Shown here in pieces: positions 52,859 to 63,643 of a stretch of 64,000 nt of DNA; within the stretch, counting starts at the first letter, position 1; the number at the start of each line of letters is the position of its first letter. A program made the position numbers and the translations under genes. The notes under the pieces are model-generated. The model worked only from the letters and a program-made list of their open reading frames with translations, did no database searches and was not told where the DNA came from. This DNA is from Streptomyces lacrimifluminis. Lineage in GTDB: Bacteria > Actinomycetota > Actinomycetes > Streptomycetales > Streptomycetaceae. The stretch is taken from NCBI RefSeq assembly GCF_014646095.1, contig NZ_BMMU01000002.1, forward strand, positions 124,001 to 188,000, read 5' to 3'.

Positions 52859-53779
52859 TCAGGACGCGACCGGCCGCCGTCGGCCCACCCACGCGGCGGA
52901 GCCTGTTGTCGGGCAGGTTTCAGCCGTCCGGGCCTGAGCAGGCCGGTTCGGATGGGTGCCCGGCACATCGGCATCCCGTGTCTCGACCAGCAGAGGCCGG
53001 TGCGGGCCGAGGAGCGGCGGCTGGGCCGCTCTGGCCAGGGCCCGCCGGTCCCGGTGGCTTCCCGGGGCTATGACGTCCCGTACCTCGACCTCCGCCACCA
53101 GCCCCCGTGCCGACACCACCCGCCACACCGACGTGAGCAGGGAGTCCTCGCCGACGAAGGCGGGCGCCGTGCTCGCCGCTCCCCCGGCGAGCCGGTAGTG
53201 CAGGTGCACCGGCTGGACGGGGACGTCGGCGTCCAGCGCGGCCTGGAACACCGCCCGGCGGAAGTGACCCTGGGCCTTGCCGCACCACGTGCTGCCCTCG
53301 GGGAAGGCGACGACCGCCGTGCCCTCGCGCAGTGCGCCGGCGATCTTCGCGACGGTGTGCGGCAGCGCCCGCAGCCGGTCCCGCTCGATGAACAGCGCAC
53401 CGCTGGTCGCGGTCAGCGCGCCCGCCACCGGCCACCGCCGGATCTCGGCCTTGGCCAGCATCCTCGCCGGTCGTACGGCGGCCAGCAGCGGGATGTCCAG
53501 CCACGAGATGTGGTTGGCGACCAGCAGCACGCCCCCGGTGGGCGCGGTGGCGCCGGTCACCCGGAGCCGGACCCCCGCGGCCCACACGATGGTGCGGGCC
53601 CAGCGCCGTACCCACCCGGCAGGGATCCTCCTGCCGAGCGGGCACAGCATGATCCCCGCGAGGAGGACGACCAGGACGATCACCAGTCGCAGCACGGCCA
53701 GGGGTGCGGCCGTGGCGGAACCCGTCGTCTCCACGCACGTCCTCGGGGTGCAGGGCGCGCTGGGCAGCCAGACGCTCAT
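52859..53779 (-). CDS. olsA: 1-acylglycerol-phosphate-type O-acyltransferase (OlsA-like)
   Basis: A 306-aa membrane-associated enzyme with an N-terminal helix (LRLVIVLVVLLAGIMLCPL), the NHISWLD form of the HX4D catalytic box, FIERDR and AFPEGSTW. The last 60 residues are Pro/Arg/Thr-rich and do not look like the family. It overlaps the preceding N-acyltransferase gene (ATGA). OlsB makes lyso-ornithine lipid and OlsA adds the second acyl chain, so the pair points to ornithine-lipid synthesis; phosphatidic acid synthesis is the alternative. Confidence 0.78.
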   Translation of the reverse strand: MSVWLPSAPCTPRTCVETTGSATAAPLAVLRLVIVLVVLLAGIMLCPLGRRIPAGWVRRWARTIVWAAGVRLRVTGATAPTGGVLLVANHISWLDIPLLAAVRPARMLAKAEIRRWPVAGALTATSGALFIERDRLRALPHTVAKIAGALREGTAVVAFPEGSTWCGKAQGHFRRAVFQAALDADVPVQPVHLHYRLAGGAASTAPAFVGEDSLLTSVWRVVSARGLVAEVEVRDVIAPGSHRDRRALARAAQPPLLGPHRPLLVETRDADVPGTHPNRPAQARTAETCPTTGSAAWVGRRRPVAS

Positions 53780-54552
53780 CAGGCCGGGACGAGGGAGAGG
53801 AAGTGCCGCAGATAGCGCTGGTTGATCCGGCGCATCGACAGCAGCACGTACAGGTCGGCGACCCCGAAGTCCGGGTCGTGGGCGGGCTCCCCGCAGACCC
53901 AGGCGCCGAGGCGGACGTAGCCGCGCAGGAGCGGGGGCAGTTCGGTGCGGCCGGCCGGACGGGCCACGCCCTCGGCGGACCAGGGCAGCAGCGGGCTCAC
54001 CCGGAACTCCTCCGGGGCCAGGTGCTTGGCCCGGACCCGGTCCCAGGTGCCGGCGGCGAGGGTGCCGCCGTCGGCGAGCGGGATGGAGCAGCAGCCGGCC
54101 AGCCAGTCGTGGCCGCGGTCGACCATGTAGCGGGCGATCCCGGCCCAGATGAGGCCGATGACCGCGCCGTCCCGGTGGTCGGGGTGGACGCAGGAGCGGC
54201 CGACCTCGACGAGGCCGGGGCGGATCGCGTCGAGCGGGGAGATGTCGAACTCGCCCTCGGAGTACAGGCGTCCGGCGATCGCGGCCCGCTCCGGGGGCAG
54301 CAGCCGGTAGGTGCCGACGACCTGACCGGTGAGCGTGTCGCGGACCAGCAGGTGGTCGCAGTACGCGTCGAAGGGGTCGATGTCGAGGCCGGGCTGCGGG
54401 GAGGACAGCAGGGCGCCGAGCTCACCGGCGAAGACGTCGTGCCGCAGGCGCTGCGCGGCTCGTACGTCGTCCTCGTCGCGGGCGAGGGTGACGGTGTAGC
54501 GGGTGGGTGTGGCGGGGAGCGGGGGACGTTCGATGGTGGAAACGCCGGTCAT
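53779..54552 (-). CDS. olsB: GNAT-like N-acyltransferase (OlsB-like)
   Basis: A 257-aa protein of the group that transfers a 3-hydroxyacyl chain from ACP to ornithine. VTLARDEDDVRAAQRLRHDVFAGELGA, DPFDAYCDHLLVRD, VGTYRLLPPERAA, VEVGRSCVHPDHRDGAVIGL and GVADLYVLLSMRRINQRYL are typical of OlsB and the hemolysin-like acyltransferases. The O-acyltransferase follows with overlapping stop and start. From memory, an equivalent pair beside the sdh genes in S. coelicolor makes ornithine lipids. Confidence 0.8.
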   Translation of the reverse strand: MTGVSTIERPPLPATPTRYTVTLARDEDDVRAAQRLRHDVFAGELGALLSSPQPGLDIDPFDAYCDHLLVRDTLTGQVVGTYRLLPPERAAIAGRLYSEGEFDISPLDAIRPGLVEVGRSCVHPDHRDGAVIGLIWAGIARYMVDRGHDWLAGCCSIPLADGGTLAAGTWDRVRAKHLAPEEFRVSPLLPWSAEGVARPAGRTELPPLLRGYVRLGAWVCGEPAHDPDFGVADLYVLLSMRRINQRYLRHFLSLVPA

Positions 54553-54704
54553 GGCTCTCTCCTGGTCACGGGCCGGGGACGGCGAGGCGACGAGCTGGCC
54601 GGTCCCGTTACGTCCGGCCGTATCAGTTCTTCCGACCGCGGTTGTCCGGCGCGTGACTCTCGAAGAGAGGTGGGGTGTGAGCTTGTTGAATGCCAGGGGT
54701 GCCT

Positions 54705-54740
54705 GGCGGGACCGGGGTCGAGCACCACTCCGGTCCCGCC
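54705..54740. terminator. Hairpin after sdhB
   Basis: GGCGGGACCGG pairs exactly with CCGGTCCCGCC around a 14-nt loop, between sdhB and the acyltransferase genes. It probably ends the sdh transcript. Confidence 0.7.
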
Positions 54741-54771
54741 CGTCCGCACTGGTCGGCGAACGTTCTCGGGG

Positions 54772-55517
54772 TCAGCGTCCGGACACTTTACGCGTCGCCC
54801 GCAGCCACTCCTTGTTCATCCCGGTGATGGAGACGAGGGGGATGCCCTTCGGGCAGGCGGTGGCGCACTCCCCGGCGAGGGTGCAGCCGCCGAACCCCTC
54901 CTCGTCCATCTGCGCGACCATGTCGAGCACCCGGGTCTCCCGCTCGGGCGCCCCCTGCGGAAGCACGTTCAGGTGGTTGACCTTGGCGGAGGTGAAGAGC
55001 ATCGCCGCCCCGTTCGGGCAGGCGGCCACGCAGGCCCCGCAGCCGATGCACTCGGCGTGCTCGAAGGCGAGGTCGGCGTCCGGTTTCGGTACGGGGGTGG
55101 CGTGGGCCTCGGGCGCGGCGCCGGTCGGGGCGGTGACGTAGCCGCCGGCCTGGATGATCCGGTCGAAGGCGGACCGGTCGACGACCAGGTCCTTCACCAC
55201 CGGGAAGGCGGCGGCGCGCCACGGCTCGACGTCGATCGTGTCGCCGTCCGCGAAGGACCGCATGTGGAGCTGGCAGGTGGTGGTGCGCTCGGGCCCGTGC
55301 GCGTCGCCGTTGATGACGAGCGAGCACGCACCGCAGATGCCCTCACGGCAGTCGTGGTCGAAGGCGACCGGGTCCTCGCCCGTGAGGATGAGCTCCTCGT
55401 TGAGGGTGTCGAGCATCTCCAGGAAGGACATGTCGGCCGAGATGCCGTCCACCTCGTACGTGGACATGGCGCCGTCGGCGTCGGCGGCGCGCTGCCGCCA
55501 GACGCGCAGGGTGAGCT

Positions 55518-55521
<4 letters not shown>
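54772..55521 (-). CDS. sdhB: Succinate dehydrogenase/fumarate reductase iron-sulfur subunit
   Basis: 249 aa with all three cluster motifs: [19 protein letters not shown] ([2Fe-2S]), [15 protein letters not shown] and [17 protein letters not shown] ([4Fe-4S] and [3Fe-4S]). It passes electrons from the flavoprotein to the cytochrome b anchor on the inner side of the membrane. Its ATG overlaps the sdhA stop. With one cytochrome b gene and no sdhD this is the B-type (frd-like) enzyme. Confidence 0.95.
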
Positions 55522-57470
<1,949 letters not shown>

Positions 57471-57471
57471 T

Positions 57472-58179
57472 TCAGTTCACCACTCCGGTCATGACGCCCA
57501 CGGGTACGGCGAGGAATCCGGCCGTGAGCAGCAGCGCGAGGATGTCGGCGACGGTCTTGAGGGCGCGGTCGCGGGTGCGGCTGCCGACGCCGAGGGTCTG
57601 GGCCGCGCTCCAGAAGCCGTGCCGGATGTGCAGGCCGAGAGCGAGCATCGCGACGACGTAGATGACGTTGCCGTACCAGGTGGAGAAGGTGTCGACGATG
57701 TTCTGGTAGGGGTGGCCCTCCTGGAAGCCGCCCGCGTGCACGGTGCCGGTGGTCAGGTCGAGGATGTGCCAGACGATGAAGAGGGCGAGAATGATCCCGC
57801 CCCAGCGCATGGTGCGCGTCGCGTAGCTCGCGCGCGCCTTCCGGTGCACGTACTTGGCCGGCCGGGCCCGGATGTCGCGGCGGCTGAGCTGGTACGCCGA
57901 GATGGCGTGGGCCACGACGGCGGCCACGAGCACGATCCGGATGAGCCAGAGCGTCCACTCGTAGTGCATGAAGGGCTCGCCGACCGTGCGCAGCCAGTGG
58001 GCGTAGTGGTTGAACTCGCCGGGTCCGAAGAAGATCTTCAGGTTGCCGATCATGTGGACGACGAGATACAGCAGCATGATCAGACCGCTCACGGCCATCA
58101 CGGTCTTCTTGCCGACGGAGCTGTCCCACACCGTGCGTGCCATGGACGACCGTCGGTCCGTCCGCGTTGCCAGAGCCAT
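57472..58179 (-). CDS. sdhC: Succinate dehydrogenase cytochrome b558 subunit
   Basis: A 235-aa anchor with five membrane helices: [20 protein letters not shown] (heme His), [17 protein letters not shown] (heme His), [35 protein letters not shown] and the last near 215. Its four heme His mark the diheme B-type family. I start at the ATG 58179 ([12 protein letters not shown]). First gene of the operon; the divergent LysR gene is 94 bp away. Confidence 0.93.
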   Translation of the reverse strand: MALATRTDRRSSMARTVWDSSVGKKTVMAVSGLIMLLYLVVHMIGNLKIFFGPGEFNHYAHWLRTVGEPFMHYEWTLWLIRIVLVAAVVAHAISAYQLSRRDIRARPAKYVHRKARASYATRTMRWGGIILALFIVWHILDLTTGTVHAGGFQEGHPYQNIVDTFSTWYGNVIYVVAMLALGLHIRHGFWSAAQTLGVGSRTRDRALKTVADILALLLTAGFLAVPVGVMTGVVN

Positions 58180-58243
58180 GGCCAAGACGCTAGGCCGAGG
58201 GACCCCGATCGGTCCAAGACATGGTCCGGCTCGTTTCCATAGC

Positions 58244-58254
58244 CATAGCCTATG
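58244..58254. promoter_or_regulatory. CATAG-N-CTATG dyad in the sdhC/lysR gap
   Basis: CATAGCCTATG, preceded by a further CATAGC, lies between the divergent sdhC and lysR genes, 20 bp before the lysR start. LysR proteins usually bind such imperfect dyads to control themselves and the divergent target. Confidence 0.55.
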
Positions 58255-58273
58255 CAAGGCCTATCCTGGAGGC

Positions 58274-59158
58274 ATGCAGTTCCAGCAGCTCCAGTACTTC
58301 GTGGCGGTCGCCGAGACCCGGCACTTCACCCGCGCCGCGGAGCTCGTCCATGTCGCTCAGCCGTCACTCTCCCAGCAGATCAAGTCACTGGAACGGGAGT
58401 TGGGGGCCGAACTGTTCCTGCGGGCGCGCGGCAACATCACCCTCACCGACGCCGGCGAGGCGCTCCTGCCGCTGGCCCGGCGCATCCTGGCCGACGCGGA
58501 CACGGCCCGGCACGAGGTGCAGGAGCTGGTCCAGCTCCGGTCCGGGCGGATCCGCCTCGGTGCGACGCCGAGCCTGTGCACGGGTCTGCTGCCGGACGTG
58601 TTGCGCGCCTTCCACGACCGCTATCCCGGAATCCGGCTGCTGATCGAGGAGGGCGGCTCGCACGACCTCGTACGGGAGCTGGCGCGCGGCGCCCTGGACC
58701 TGGCCCTGGTCGTCCTTCCGCTGCCCACCCCGTCCCCGGCGCTGACCACGGTGGAGGTCCTGCGCGAGGACCTGGTGGTGGTGTCGTCCCCGGATGCGCC
58801 CGCACCCGGCCGGGGCCGCCGGACCGTCCGTGTCACCGATCTGGAGGGCGAGCGTCTGGTGATGTTCCGGCACGGTTACGACCTGCGTGAGCTGACCGTG
58901 ACCGCCTGTCGCTCCGCCGGATTCGAACCGGACTTCGCGGTGGAGGGCGGGGAGATGGACGCGGTGCTGGGTTTCGTGCGGGCGGGGCTGGGCGTGGCCG
59001 TCGTACCGCGCATGGTGGCGAGCCGGTCGGGGCGCGGGCTACGGGTGACTCCGTTGGCTCGGCCGGGGTTGTTCAGGGCGATCGCCCTCGCCCACAGGAG
59101 CGATGTGGCTCCGCCTCGGGCCGCTCGGGAGTTGCAGCGGATGCTGCTTGAGCGCTGA
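58274..59158 (+). CDS. LysR-family regulator of the sdh operon
   Basis: A 294-aa regulator. Helix-turn-helix QLQYFVAVAETRHFTRAAEL and VAQPSLSQQIKSLERELG at the N-terminus, then a two-lobed co-inducer domain (IRLGATPSLCTGLLPDVLRA, GGEMDAVLGFVRAGLGVAVV). GGAGG lies 3-7 nt before the ATG. The divergent layout with sdhC and the dyad in the gap make the sdh operon the probable target. The inducer is unknown. Confidence 0.9.
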   Translation: MQFQQLQYFVAVAETRHFTRAAELVHVAQPSLSQQIKSLERELGAELFLRARGNITLTDAGEALLPLARRILADADTARHEVQELVQLRSGRIRLGATPSLCTGLLPDVLRAFHDRYPGIRLLIEEGGSHDLVRELARGALDLALVVLPLPTPSPALTTVEVLREDLVVVSSPDAPAPGRGRRTVRVTDLEGERLVMFRHGYDLRELTVTACRSAGFEPDFAVEGGEMDAVLGFVRAGLGVAVVPRMVASRSGRGLRVTPLARPGLFRAIALAHRSDVAPPRAARELQRMLLER

Positions 59159-59215
59159 GGGCGCGCTGCGCTGCGCTGTCCGGGGGCGCGAGGTCGTGGA
59201 CAGCTCAGGCAGTAC

Positions 59216-59245
59216 GTGGCTGGTCGCGCGGTTCCCCGCGCCCCT
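59216..59245 (-). repeat. Interspersed 3'-end repeat, copy E
   Basis: Reverse orientation, identical to copy D over 29 bp (GTGGCTGGTCGCGCGGTTCC then CCGCGCCCC). It lies between the convergent lysR and GGDEF/EAL genes. Confidence 0.75.
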
Positions 59246-59277
59246 TCAAAGCGCTCCCCTCAGGCTGGATCCAAGGG

Positions 59278-61419
59278 TCACGTCGCGTCCGCCAACGCCA
59301 GGTCGTGGAGGCGTTCCGGGGGGCCCGGGCGGGCGTAGTACCAGCCCTGGGCCGTGTCGCAGCCGAGTATGCGGAGTTGCTCTGCCTGGGCGCCCGTTTC
59401 CACGCCCTCGACCGTGACCGTGAGGTTCAGTCCGTGGGCGAGGGAGACGATTCCCTCGACGATCTTGAGGTCGACGGGGTCCGCCGGGAACTGCTGCATC
59501 CCCTGGGTGAAGGAACGGTCGAGCTTGAGGATGCTCACCGGGAGGCGGCGCAGGTTGGCGAGGTTCGAGTATCCGGTGCCGAAGTCGTCCAGGGCGATGT
59601 CGACGCCCATCTCGGCGAGGCGACGCAGGGGCTTGAGAAGGTCGTCGTCCGCGCCGATCAACGCCGACTCCGTCACCTCCAGGCACAGCGCCTCGGGTTC
59701 CAGGCCCGCGCGTTCCAGGATGTCGACGGTGTCCTGCACCAGACCGGGATGGGTGAGCTGGCACGGGGACAGGTTGACGTTGATGCGCAGCGGACCCCCG
59801 GCCGGGTGTCCCCCGAACTGCTCCTGCCAGTCGCGGGCCTGGCGCACCGACTGTTCCAGGACCCAGCGGCCGAGCGGGACGATCAGGCCGGTGTGCTCGG
59901 CGAGCGGGATGAAGCGGTCGGGGCCGAGGACGCCGTGCTGCGGATGCAGCCAGCGCACCAGTGCCTCGGCACCCCGGACACTGCCGTCACCGAGGTGGAC
60001 CAGCGGCTGGTACTCGATGAAGAACTCGCTCCGGTCCAGGGCCGCCGGCAGTGCCGTGGTGAGCCCGTGGCGGGTGATCGCCCTCAAGTCGGCCTCGGGG
60101 TCGGCGAGTTCGAAGCGGTTTCCGCCCGCCGACTTCGCCCGGTACATGGTGATGTCGGCGCTGCGCAGTACTTCCGCCGGGCCGCGCTCCCCCGCCGGGC
60201 CCTCGACGATGCCGATGCTGCCGCGCACGGTCAGCTCCCGGCCGTCGACGCTGACCGGCGCGATCATCGCGTTCATGATGCGGGCGGCTAGTTCGTCGAC
60301 CTCGCGTTCGGTGTCGGGGCCGGTGGTCAGCGCCACGAACTCGTCGCCGCCCAGCCTGGCCACCATCTCGCCCGGCGCGGTCGCACAGGACTGCAGCCGG
60401 TCGGCGACCTCGACGAGCAGCCGGTCTCCGGCCGCGTGGCCGAGGCTGTCGTTGATGGTCTTGAAGCCGTCGAGGTCGAGATAGCACAGGCCGAAGCGCT
60501 GGCCCTCGCCCGCCGACAGCGCCTTCTCCAGGCGTTCGAAGAACAGGGTGCGGTTGGGCAGCCCGGTGAGCGCGTCGTGCGTGGCCTCGTACCGCAGCCG
60601 GAGGTTGAGGAGCCGCCGCTCGGTGGTGTCCTCCATCAGGGCCAGCTGGTACTGCGGCCGGCCGTCGGCGTCACGCAGCAGGGAGACCGTGAGGTTGGTC
60701 CACAGGACCGTCCCGTCGGGGCGGTAGAACGCCTTCTCGACGTGGTAGTGCTCACGGTCGCCACGGACGAGCTCCTCGTACAGCCGCCAGACCTGCGGAG
60801 CGTCGTCCGGGTGGGTCCAGTCCGTGACCCTGCGGCCCCGTACGGTCTGCTCCGAGCCGCCGAACATGCGTTGCAGCGCGCCGTTGATCTGGAGGATGTT
60901 CCCGTCGAGGTCGGCGATACCGATCCCTATCGCCGCGCCCTCGAAGACCGCCCGGAAGCGTGCCTCACTGTCGTGCAGCGCCTCGGCGACCGCGCTGCGC
61001 GCGCTCTGCGCGGCCCATGCGATCGCCTCCTGCTCGGCCAGTGTCCGGTCGCGCAGCGCGGCGGCGTATCCGGCGGACATGGCGTGCTGGAGCCTCGCCG
61101 AACGGGCGCGCAGGTCCTCCTGCGGGCCGTCCTCGCCGCAGTACAGCACCAGATAGGCGTCCACGCAGTCGAGCGAGCGACTGAGCGCCTCGGGGTCGGT
61201 GCAGTGCGCGGAGACCAGCGCGGCGCCGACCGCCCGGCCTTCCTCGGCGTCGAACGTCCTCGCCAACAGCGCCGCGCTCAACCGCCCGGCGAGCGGCAGG
61301 AGTTGCTCCTCGAACTCCACCCGGGTGAGTGACGTGGAGGTCACCTGGTAGACCGCCCGGCTCCAGATGGTCGCGAACCTGCGGAGTCTGCCCTGAGGGC
61401 CGTCCGGCTCGGCGGTCAC
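59278..61419 (-). CDS. rmdA: PAS-GGDEF-EAL c-di-GMP protein, RmdA-like
   Basis: 713 aa. An N-terminal helical region (1-150), PAS domain (about 155-275: SEARFRAVFEGAAIGIGIAD, VEKAFYRPDGTVLWTNLTVS), diguanylate cyclase domain with intact ARLGGDEFVAL (about 356), and phosphodiesterase domain with GAEALVRW (about 485) and DDFGTGYSNLANLRRL. Both catalytic signatures are intact, so it may make and break c-di-GMP, which in Streptomyces controls BldD and development. Domain order, size and neighbourhood fit RmdA. The GTG at 61419 overlaps the TGA of the methyltransferase gene upstream, so they are co-translated. Confidence 0.85.
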   Translation of the reverse strand: MTAEPDGPQGRLRRFATIWSRAVYQVTSTSLTRVEFEEQLLPLAGRLSAALLARTFDAEEGRAVGAALVSAHCTDPEALSRSLDCVDAYLVLYCGEDGPQEDLRARSARLQHAMSAGYAAALRDRTLAEQEAIAWAAQSARSAVAEALHDSEARFRAVFEGAAIGIGIADLDGNILQINGALQRMFGGSEQTVRGRRVTDWTHPDDAPQVWRLYEELVRGDREHYHVEKAFYRPDGTVLWTNLTVSLLRDADGRPQYQLALMEDTTERRLLNLRLRYEATHDALTGLPNRTLFFERLEKALSAGEGQRFGLCYLDLDGFKTINDSLGHAAGDRLLVEVADRLQSCATAPGEMVARLGGDEFVALTTGPDTEREVDELAARIMNAMIAPVSVDGRELTVRGSIGIVEGPAGERGPAEVLRSADITMYRAKSAGGNRFELADPEADLRAITRHGLTTALPAALDRSEFFIEYQPLVHLGDGSVRGAEALVRWLHPQHGVLGPDRFIPLAEHTGLIVPLGRWVLEQSVRQARDWQEQFGGHPAGGPLRINVNLSPCQLTHPGLVQDTVDILERAGLEPEALCLEVTESALIGADDDLLKPLRRLAEMGVDIALDDFGTGYSNLANLRRLPVSILKLDRSFTQGMQQFPADPVDLKIVEGIVSLAHGLNLTVTVEGVETGAQAEQLRILGCDTAQGWYYARPGPPERLHDLALADAT

Positions 61420-62228
61420 GCCTTGCGCCCCACGCCGGCGAATCCGGAGAAGGCGTACGCGTCCTCGTCCTCCGGCGCCGTCTCCGGCCGCCAATGCGGC
61501 ATCGGCACCAGTCCCGGTTCCACCATGTCGTACCCCTCGAAGAACCGCGCGATCGCCTCGCGCGAGCGCATGACCAGCGGATTGCGAATGCCCTTGTACA
61601 CGTCGACCGCGCCCTCGGCCCGCGCCGGCGGCAGCGGGATCCCCTCGTACGAGGCATGCGTCAGGACGAGCAGGCTGCCGGGTGCGAGCGCGTCGCGCAG
61701 CTCGGCGACCGCGGCGTAAGGGTCGTCCATGTCTTCCACGAAATGCAGTATGGCAACGAGAAGCAGGGCCACTGGCCGGTTCTGGTCGATCAGGCCCCGC
61801 ACCCGGGGGCTGTCCAGGATCTCCCGGGGCTTGCGCAGATCGGCGGCGAGGACGTCCGCGTGCTCGTCGCCGGCCAGAACGGCCTGGCTGTGTGCGACGG
61901 CGACCGGGTCGTGGTCGACGTACATCACCCGCGCCTCGGGGCTGACCGCCCGGGCCACTTCGTGGACGCTGCCGAAGGTGGGAATGCCGGAGCCGATGTC
62001 GAGGAACTGGGTGATGCCCTCGGCGGCGGCGAAGCGGACCGCCCGACGCATGAAAGCGCGGTTCGCCTGCATGATCTTCGGAAGTCCCGGCATGAACTCC
62101 ATGGCCCTGCGGGCCGCTTCCCGGTCGACCTCGAAGTTGTGCGAACCGCCCAGGTAGAAGTCGTAGATCCGGGAAACGCTCGGCACCGAGATGTCGATGC
62201 CCCGGGGGGCCCAGGCAGGACGCTCCAT
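61416..62228 (-). CDS. SAM-dependent methyltransferase, DUF574 family
   Basis: 270 aa, Rossmann fold: FLDIGSGIPTFGSVHEVAR (SAM loop), VMYVDHDPVAVAHSQAVLAG, LLLVAILHFVEDMDDPYAAV. The start ISVPSVSRIYDFYLGGSHNF is the hallmark of this Streptomyces-rich family, whose members are often next to regulators. Substrate unknown. GGAGAGAG lies just before the ATG. The RmdA-like gene overlaps its end, so a link to c-di-GMP signalling or development is possible. Confidence 0.88.
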   Translation of the reverse strand: MERPAWAPRGIDISVPSVSRIYDFYLGGSHNFEVDREAARRAMEFMPGLPKIMQANRAFMRRAVRFAAAEGITQFLDIGSGIPTFGSVHEVARAVSPEARVMYVDHDPVAVAHSQAVLAGDEHADVLAADLRKPREILDSPRVRGLIDQNRPVALLLVAILHFVEDMDDPYAAVAELRDALAPGSLLVLTHASYEGIPLPPARAEGAVDVYKGIRNPLVMRSREAIARFFEGYDMVEPGLVPMPHWRPETAPEDEDAYAFSGFAGVGRKA

Positions 62229-62545
62229 CTATCTCTCTCCCAGGAGTTGGCAGGCGTTGGCGCTCCAGTGTTCGAGCTGAGGTTACTGATCGCCTGCCAA
62301 AGGGGCGAGCCTAAACGGAAATTGACCATCCGTTCCCGGTCACTGCCAGCGGCACGTGCCGAATTGGCGCCCGGTGAACTTCCTACGAAACGTATCCGGA
62401 GCATTCCAAAGAGTTCTCAAGGGCTCTGAACGGCTATGAAGGGGGTTACCCGGAGTCGCGTGGGAATCGCGGTGAAATCCGGCGAGTCATGGACGATTCC
62501 CCGGCAAGTTGCCCGGCCTCGCGGGGTTTTGAGAGAACGCCGAAG

Positions 62546-62588
62546 GGCCCGCTCCCCCCCCGTGCGGTACGGAGGGAGGGAGCGGGCC
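62546..62588. terminator. Hairpin after the lipoprotein gene
   Basis: GGCCCGCTCCC pairs with GGGAGCGGGCC around a 21-nt loop, 51 bp past the lipoprotein stop on the leftward strand. Confidence 0.75.
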
Positions 62589-62638
62589 GTCGGTCCGACT
62601 GGGCGAGCGAGCTGATCGACCTTGGAGAGGGTGATCCT

Positions 62639-63643
62639 CTACTTGCTCGGCTTGCCGACCGCCTTTCCGTCGGGGGCGATGGCGTACCAAGTGCCGCCGA
62701 CGCCCTGACCGTTGGTGTCGCCAGGAGCCTTGTCACCGGCAAAGGTGTAGATCGGCCAGCAGTCGATGCTCTGCTGCTTGAGCCCGTCCGGACGGTTCAG
62801 GACGACATAGCCCCTGCGGCCGTCGTTCGTGTTGGCGATGCCCTTGGTGTCGGCGGCGTCGACCGGGGGGACGACGGGCCACTTGTCGAGGCACGCTCCG
62901 ACACAGGCCGACTTCATCGGCCACGGGGTGTCCTTCTCGAAGCGGTAGACCGTCATGCCGTTCTTGTCGACGACGATCTCACCGAGTTTGGGGTCGTTGC
63001 GGGTGGACAGGCCGAGCTGCCCCGCGGAGGACGCGGCGAGTGTCGCCTTCTTGCCGTCGGGCGCGAGGCCGTACCACTTGCCGCCCACACCCTGGCCCTT
63101 GATGTCGCCGGGGGCGGTGTCCTTGGCGTAGTAGTAGGCGGCCCAGCCACCCACGGTGAGCTGCTTGGTGCCGTCGGAACGGGTCACCTCACCGAGCAGC
63201 GCGGCATCGATACCGGCACCGGCCGTGACATCGCCCGCCGGAACCGGCGGCCAGGCCTCGGCGCAGTCGCCGTCGCAGTTGGACTTCGGCGGTTCGGCCG
63301 TGTCCTGGTCGAACCGGTACAGCGTACGGCCGCTGTTGCTGGCCAGCACCTTGCCGACCTTCGCGTTCGTGACCACGTTCAACTGGCCCGCAGCGGCCGA
63401 GTCACCGGCGGCGGCCTGCTCTCCGTTGGCCTGCGTACCGGTGTCGGTGCCCGTGTCCGTACCGGTGCCCGCGCCTGCCGTGCCCGCGCCGGCCACGGAG
63501 CCGTATCCACCGGCGGCCGGTGCCGCCGCGCCGACGTTCTGGCTGCTCGTGTCGGGGGCCTTTTCCTGACCGCACGCCGTCGTCAGCGCCAGCACGGCCG
63601 CAGCTGACGCTACGAGTGAGGCGCTCCGCCAGGAGGTGTTCAT
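62639..63643 (-). CDS. Secreted-repeat lipoprotein (COG4315 type)
   Basis: 334 aa. A lipoprotein signal (VASAAAVLALTTACGQ) is followed by a Gly/Thr/Ala-rich linker (GTGTDTGTDTGTQ) and then repeats of the family of secreted repeats with unknown function: LASNSGRTLYRFDQDT, CDGDCAEAWPPV, and again KNGMTVYRFEKDT, CVGACLDKWPVV. QGVGGKWYGLAPDGKK and QGVGGTWYAIAPDGKA close each half, so the protein is an internal duplication. Each repeat has a Cys pair. GGGGAG lies 6 nt before the ATG. From memory it resembles S. coelicolor SCO0930. Confidence 0.88.
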   Translation of the reverse strand: MNTSWRSASLVASAAAVLALTTACGQEKAPDTSSQNVGAAAPAAGGYGSVAGAGTAGAGTGTDTGTDTGTQANGEQAAAGDSAAAGQLNVVTNAKVGKVLASNSGRTLYRFDQDTAEPPKSNCDGDCAEAWPPVPAGDVTAGAGIDAALLGEVTRSDGTKQLTVGGWAAYYYAKDTAPGDIKGQGVGGKWYGLAPDGKKATLAASSAGQLGLSTRNDPKLGEIVVDKNGMTVYRFEKDTPWPMKSACVGACLDKWPVVPPVDAADTKGIANTNDGRRGYVVLNRPDGLKQQSIDCWPIYTFAGDKAPGDTNGQGVGGTWYAIAPDGKAVGKPSK

